The notes under the pieces: model-generated | Databases searched by the model: none | Told to the model about the DNA's origin: nothing | Seen by the model: only the letters and a program-made list of their open reading frames with translations | Shown here: piece by piece, positions 49,664 to 54,096 of the stretch | Position numbering within the stretch: the first letter of the stretch is position 1 | Layout of the letters: each line of letters starts with the position of its first letter | Assembly: GCF_020144665.1 (NCBI RefSeq) | Contig: NZ_JAAHBQ010000029.1 | Coordinates: 19,670-73,765 of the forward strand | Reading direction: 5' to 3' | DNA: 54,096 nt | Origin: Oscillatoria salina IIICB1 | GTDB lineage: Bacteria > Cyanobacteriota > Cyanobacteriia > Cyanobacteriales > SIO1D9 | Made by a program: the position numbers and the translations under genes

Positions 49664-49730
49664 AGGGGGGTATCTGAGTTTGAGTTTGAGTATGTGGGGT
49701 GAATGTATGAGTTGGTATTTGATTTTGGGA
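49664..49730 (-). promoter_or_regulatory. Double motif upstream of RT-cas1
   Basis: GGTATCTGAGTT at 49669-49680 and GGTATTTGATTT at 49714-49725, 45 bases apart, the nearer 42 bases from the start codon. Same arrangement as upstream of cas1a. Confidence 0.65.
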
Positions 49731-49806
49731 ATTTTTTGTTTAATGTTTGAGGGGGGTGGGGCTAATTCTGCGGTTGGGTTAGCTTTTTTATTAATTTAGA
49801 TAAAAA

Positions 49807-49838
49807 AAACTACAAAAGTTTTTTGGCTTTTGCAGTTT
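49807..49838 (-). terminator. Terminator hairpin at the trailer end of array 2
   Basis: AAACTACAAAAG and CTTTTGCAGTTT pair with one mismatch. On the minus strand the stem is followed by a run of T, so it would end leftward array transcripts before RT-cas1. Related to the hairpin at 40439-40477. Confidence 0.75.
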
Positions 49839-49857
49839 CTTTTGGTTTTTATTTTCT

Positions 49858-52800
49858 GTTTCCATTAATTCAACTTCCGAAGAAGTCAGAAGACGAGCCT
49901 TCTCATTCTAGCCACTCTAACCCCGCTAGGTTTCCATTAATTCAACTTCCGAAGAAGTCAGAAGTGTTACAAAGAAAAAATATAATAGCTACAGCGTGTT
50001 TCCATTAATTCAACTTCCGAAGAAGTCAGAAGCTTGGGCTTGGGCTTGGGCTTGGGCTCTCGGTTTCCATTAATTCAACTTCCGAAGAAGTCAGAAGTTG
50101 CTGTTTCCGCTGTTGTTGCACAGGCACCCGGTTTCCATTAATTCAACTTCCGAAGAAGTCAGAAGACAACAGCAACAACGAGCATATACATGGGGACCAT
50201 GTTTCCATTAATTCAACTTCCGAAGAAGTCAGAAGCCCTCGGAAGAAACCGTCGGGGCGATTGTCTATGAAGGTTTCCATTAATTCAACTTCCGAAGAAG
50301 TCAGAAGTATGGAAAAACTGTGGAGGGGAAAATTTCCGATGCTAGAAGTTTCCATTAATTCAACTTCCGAAGAAGTCAGAAGAGGAGAAGCGGACAAAAA
50401 ATGCCGCAGCTCTCTGGATAAGTTTCCATTAATTCAACTTCCGAAGAAGTCAGAAGACTATCTCCAACGTAAGTCCGGACGCATTTTACGTCCAGGGTTT
50501 CCATTAATTCAACTTCCGAAGAAGTCAGAAGGCTTGTACGACTACCCAAAATTTTTTTGGGAGATCATATGTTTCCATTAATTCAACTTCCGAAGAAGTC
50601 AGAAGCAGCAGGTGTTTCCTGTGGAGTGGGTCTAAATATTGTTTCCATTAATTCAACTTCCGAAGAAGTCAGAAGGCGATACGGCCCCAGCCGCCGAGTG
50701 CAAAAATCTTGTTTCCATTAATTCAACTTCCGAAGAAGTCAGAAGCCCAGGAATTGGCTACTACGAATGGACGCAGAAAGGTTTCCATTAATTCAACTTC
50801 CGAAGAAGTCAGAAGTAGACCCATCTCGAGAGCACTAGAAAATGGGACAACAGGTTTCCATTAATTCAACTTCCGAAGAAGTCAGAAGTGGAGGCATGGG
50901 CAGCGGCAAGCAGCTAATTGCTAGTTTCCATTAATTCAACTTCCGAAGAAGTCAGAAGGGTGACACGAGACGGGGTAATCAAAGAGATTATCCGAGTTTC
51001 CATTAATTCAACTTCCGAAGAAGTCAGAAGGCTCTCGTTTCTGCTGGCCTTTTCGGTGGTGTTGTTGAGTTTCCATTAATTCAACTTCCGAAGAAGTCAG
51101 AAGCTGGTCTCGTTTCTGGTCTCGTTGGCGGTCTCGTTAATGCCAAGTTTCCATTAATTCAACTTCCGAAGAAGTCAGAAGAGCTGTGTAGGGGGGTGCG
51201 ACCCCTCCCAAGCTAGCTAGTTTCCATTAATTCAACTTCCGAAGAAGTCAGAAGGCGTGTCTTCGACCACAACTTCCTCAGAAGAGCAAACAAGTTTCCA
51301 TTAATTCAACTTCCGAAGAAGTCAGAAGTTCTGGTGTTGCTCTTTCCGGTCTCATTGGCTTCGGTGGTAGTTTCCATTAATTCAACTTCCGAAGAAGTCA
51401 GAAGAATGAACACATACATGGGGACTACGTTTGCCCCAAGGGTTTCCATTAATTCAACTTCCGAAGAAGTCAGAAGTAACAATTTTGCTTTCACCTTTAT
51501 TGGCGTGTTTGCGTTTCCATTAATTCAACTTCCGAAGAAGTCAGAAGACCCCACTTTTTAGTGGGTTTGAAGTTGAGGTCCATATAGTTTCCATTAATTC
51601 AACTTCCGAAGAAGTCAGAAGAATTTTATGGTAACACAAACCACTGCCTCGTGGCAGTGGTGTTTCCATTAATTCAACTTCCGAAGAAGTCAGAAGGAAA
51701 TTTCCCAGACTAACCAGACACTTGTCCCTTTGGAGTTTCCATTAATTCAACTTCCGAAGAAGTCAGAAGTTTTGTATAAAGCGGACGATATTGCTCTCAA
51801 GGCGGCCAAGTTTCCATTAATTCAACTTCCGAAGAAGTCAGAAGAGTCAATTTCGAACGTTGTTTCTGAAACTTTCCTGAGTTTCCATTAATTCAACTTC
51901 CGAAGAAGTCAGAAGCTGCAGCTAACGCAGGTGGCGGTGGAGATCTTCCGTTTCCATTAATTCAACTTCCGAAGAAGTCAGAAGGGGGAAACGACTGCCA
52001 ACTCTCCCCAACACGGACAATTGTTTCCATTAATTCAACTTCCGAAGAAGTCAGAAGATCTTTTTTACTACCCTCTTGGGTGGCGTTGTTGAGTTTCCAT
52101 TAATTCAACTTCCGAAGAAGTCAGAAGGGGTGGTGGCCAACGTCAGATAGCCCCGGACCGCGGTTTCCATTAATTCAACTTCCGAAGAAGTCAGAAGTGG
52201 GCTACAATAGTAGTTTTTGGGATGAAGGGTGGCAAGTTTCCATTAATTCAACTTCCGAAGAAGTCAGAAGACGAGGGGCGAGGGGACCATATACACGGGG
52301 ACCAGTTTCCATTAATTCAACTTCCGAAGAAGTCAGAAGCTCCGACTTTCCCGCCTTCTCCGGAGAAGCCTGAAGAATGTTTCCATTAATTCAACTTCCG
52401 AAGAAGTCAGAAGTCGGTATTCTCGGTTCTCTGTTTGCTGGCAACTCTTGCCAGGTTTCCATTAATTCAACTTCCGAAGAAGTCAGAAGATTTTTGGAGT
52501 TATTGTACTCCCTCCGCTTTTGTTTCCATTAATTCAACTTCCGAAGAAGTCAGAAGTTTTAGATTTTCCGAGTGGTATTCCCTTAACCCAGATGGTTTCC
52601 ATTAATTCAACTTCCGAAGAAGTCAGAAGCGTATTCGGTCCGGTGAGGAAATCAACGGCCCCTGTTTCCATTAATTCAACTTCCGAAGAAGTCAGAAGTC
52701 TAATTGAAAATAGAATAGAATATACAGTGAAATATCCTGTTTCCATTAATTCAACTTCCGAAGAAGTCAGAAGCAACGCCGGCCAATTAGGCAAGCCCTC

Positions 52801-54096
52801 AGTAGTGGTTTTCGTTTCCATTAATTCAACTTCCGAAGAAGTCAGAAGGGCCTTGAACGTAGTCGCGGCAGCTCGCCGTGCACTGGTTTCCATTAATTCA
52901 ACTTCCGAAGAAGTCAGAAGCTTTATGATCAAATCGTCCAGGACTTTGAACCCGGGGTTTCCATTAATTCAACTTCCGAAGAAGTCAGAAGGGGGCGACA
53001 GACCGCACCCAGGAGGCAATCAATAATGTTTCCATTAATTCAACTTCCGAAGAAGTCAGAAGTTAATGGTTTGAACAATAGCCGGAAAGATTATCTCCGA
53101 CCTCTAGTTTCCATTAATTCAACTTCCGAAGAAGTCAGAAGTTTAGAGAAACTGCGTGAAATAGGAAAGCAAAGTTTCATGTTTCCATTAATTCAACTTC
53201 CGAAGAAGTCAGAAGTTTTTTTGGGAATTGTGCGGAGGCCAACTCGGCCTTGTTTCCATTAATTCAACTTCCGAAGAAGTCAGAAGTGTGATGGAAGTTG
53301 GTCAGACTCTAGTTTATAAAAAGTTTCCATTAATTCAACTTCCGAAGAAGTCAGAAGCTTGGGTGGTGGCATTGAGATTACCCCTAAGGGTTTGTTTCCA
53401 TTAATTCAACTTCCGAAGAAGTCAGAAGTAGTAAGTCTAAGAAGAGAGGTTCGATTAATTCTGGTGGAAGTTTCCATTAATTCAACTTCCGAAGAAGTCA
53501 GAAGAAAAAACCTATCTGAGCGCCCTCTTGACTAGGTTGTTTCCATTAATTCAACTTCCGAAGAAGTCAGAAGACTTATGCGGGGCAAACGCCCCAGCTG
53601 GCAATATCTGGTTTCCATTAATTCAACTTCCGAAGAAGTCAGAAGAACCCGCCGCGGACGAACCCGCCGCGGAATGGAAGTTTCCATTAATTCAACTTCC
53701 GAAGAAGTCAGAAGTTCTCTTTCCTCTGCTTGCTGGCAACACTTGCCAGTTTCCATTAATTCAACTTCCGAAGAAGTCAGAAGTAGCGATTTAATTCCCC
53801 GGCCTCGTGCTAGCTAACTGTTTCCATTAATTCAACTTCCGAAGAAGTCAGAAGATTTTTTGGCTTGTGCAGAGGCCAATTCGGCCTTAAAGTTTCCATT
53901 AATTCAACTTCCGAAGAAGTCAGAAGACGTCAACGGGCCAAATGGAGGGATATCTGAGGGGTCTTTGTTTCCATTAATTCAACTTCCGAAGAAGTCAGAA
54001 GCCGATCGCACCCAGACGGCTATAAACAATTACCGCATAGAATGGTTTCCATTAATTCAACTTCCGAAGAAGTCAGAAGCTGTAGACCCCCGCGGG
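49858..54096 (-). CRISPR. CRISPR array 2, 59 repeats in the window, continuing past its end
   Basis: 35-bp repeats starting GTTTCCATTAA and ending CCGAAGAAGTCAGAAG, first at 49858 and last complete one at 54045-54079, then a partial spacer. The repeat differs from array 1 at two positions (11 and 30). Spacers are 30-44 bases. All repeats in the window look identical. By analogy with array 1 it should be transcribed leftward, with its leader beyond the window. Confidence 0.97.

Noticed and set aside
50036-50062. Spacer of repeated CTTGGG as a separate tandem-repeat element
   Set aside because: It has normal spacer length and lies between intact repeats, so it is a low-complexity spacer.
49823-53817. 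Open frames in array 2 on both strands (VSINSTSEEVR, LLTSSEVELMET)
   Set aside because: Readings of the CRISPR repeat; not genes.

Overview
The window comes from a cyanobacterium, probably a filamentous one. HIP1 octamers (GCGATCGC) are scattered throughout. There are 7-bp short tandem repeats of the cyanobacterial STRR kind, xisH/xisI genes, a PEP-CTERM-like protein, giant surface proteins, and a type III-B CRISPR-Cas locus with an RT-Cas1 fusion. No rRNA or tRNA gene was seen.

Layout. (1) 1-8280, minus strand: a large secreted subtilisin-like protein (DUF4114-like domain, acidic 26-residue repeats, S8 domain, LysM; its C-terminus lies outside the window), then a PEP-CTERM-like small protein in an operon with an M50 membrane metalloprotease. 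(2) 8974-21345, plus strand: a 4,123-residue protein with two decayed subtilase-like domains, very long coiled coils, a C-type lectin domain, a hydrophobic segment and a C-terminal domain resembling a CHAP/NlpC cysteine peptidase, the layout of a polymorphic toxin. (3) 21400-26200: a scarred accessory region with a duplicated xisI, one intact xisH-xisI pair, GNAT fragments, an intact GNAT gene, a PIN-domain toxin-antitoxin-like operon and a small winged-helix protein. (4) 26753-35940, plus strand: the type III-B effector operon cmr2(cas10)-cmr3-cmr4-cmr5-cmr6/cmr1 fusion, then a CARF-HEPN ribonuclease. (5) 35996-40129: two tiny secreted peptides, then a minus-strand run of cas1a, 48-bp tandem repeats, cas2, a RelE-like gene, an unknown gene and an HTH gene. 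(6) 40493-54096: CRISPR array 1 (25 intact repeats plus a decayed terminal one), cas1b, a divergent STAND NTPase, RT-cas1, and array 2 (59 repeats, running off the window).

How it fits together. Both arrays appear to be transcribed leftward: array 1 has a good sigma-70 promoter at its right end and a decayed repeat plus a terminator hairpin at its left end. Reading the spacers on the plus strand gives peptides, and several spacers in both arrays encode the same short peptide with synonymous differences. The leftward crRNAs would therefore be antisense to the mRNAs of a few diverging target genes, which suits an RNA-sensing type III system with an RT-linked integrase. Cas10 keeps GGDD but shows no HD motif, Cmr4 seems to lack the usual slicer aspartate, and a CARF-HEPN protein closes the operon. 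The output may rest mainly on cyclic oligoadenylate signalling. There are three cas1 genes for one cas2, and the Cas1a active-site glutamate is replaced. No cas6 is present. cas1a and RT-cas1 carry the same double motif upstream of their start codons with identical spacing. A large STAND NTPase sits between cas1b and RT-cas1.
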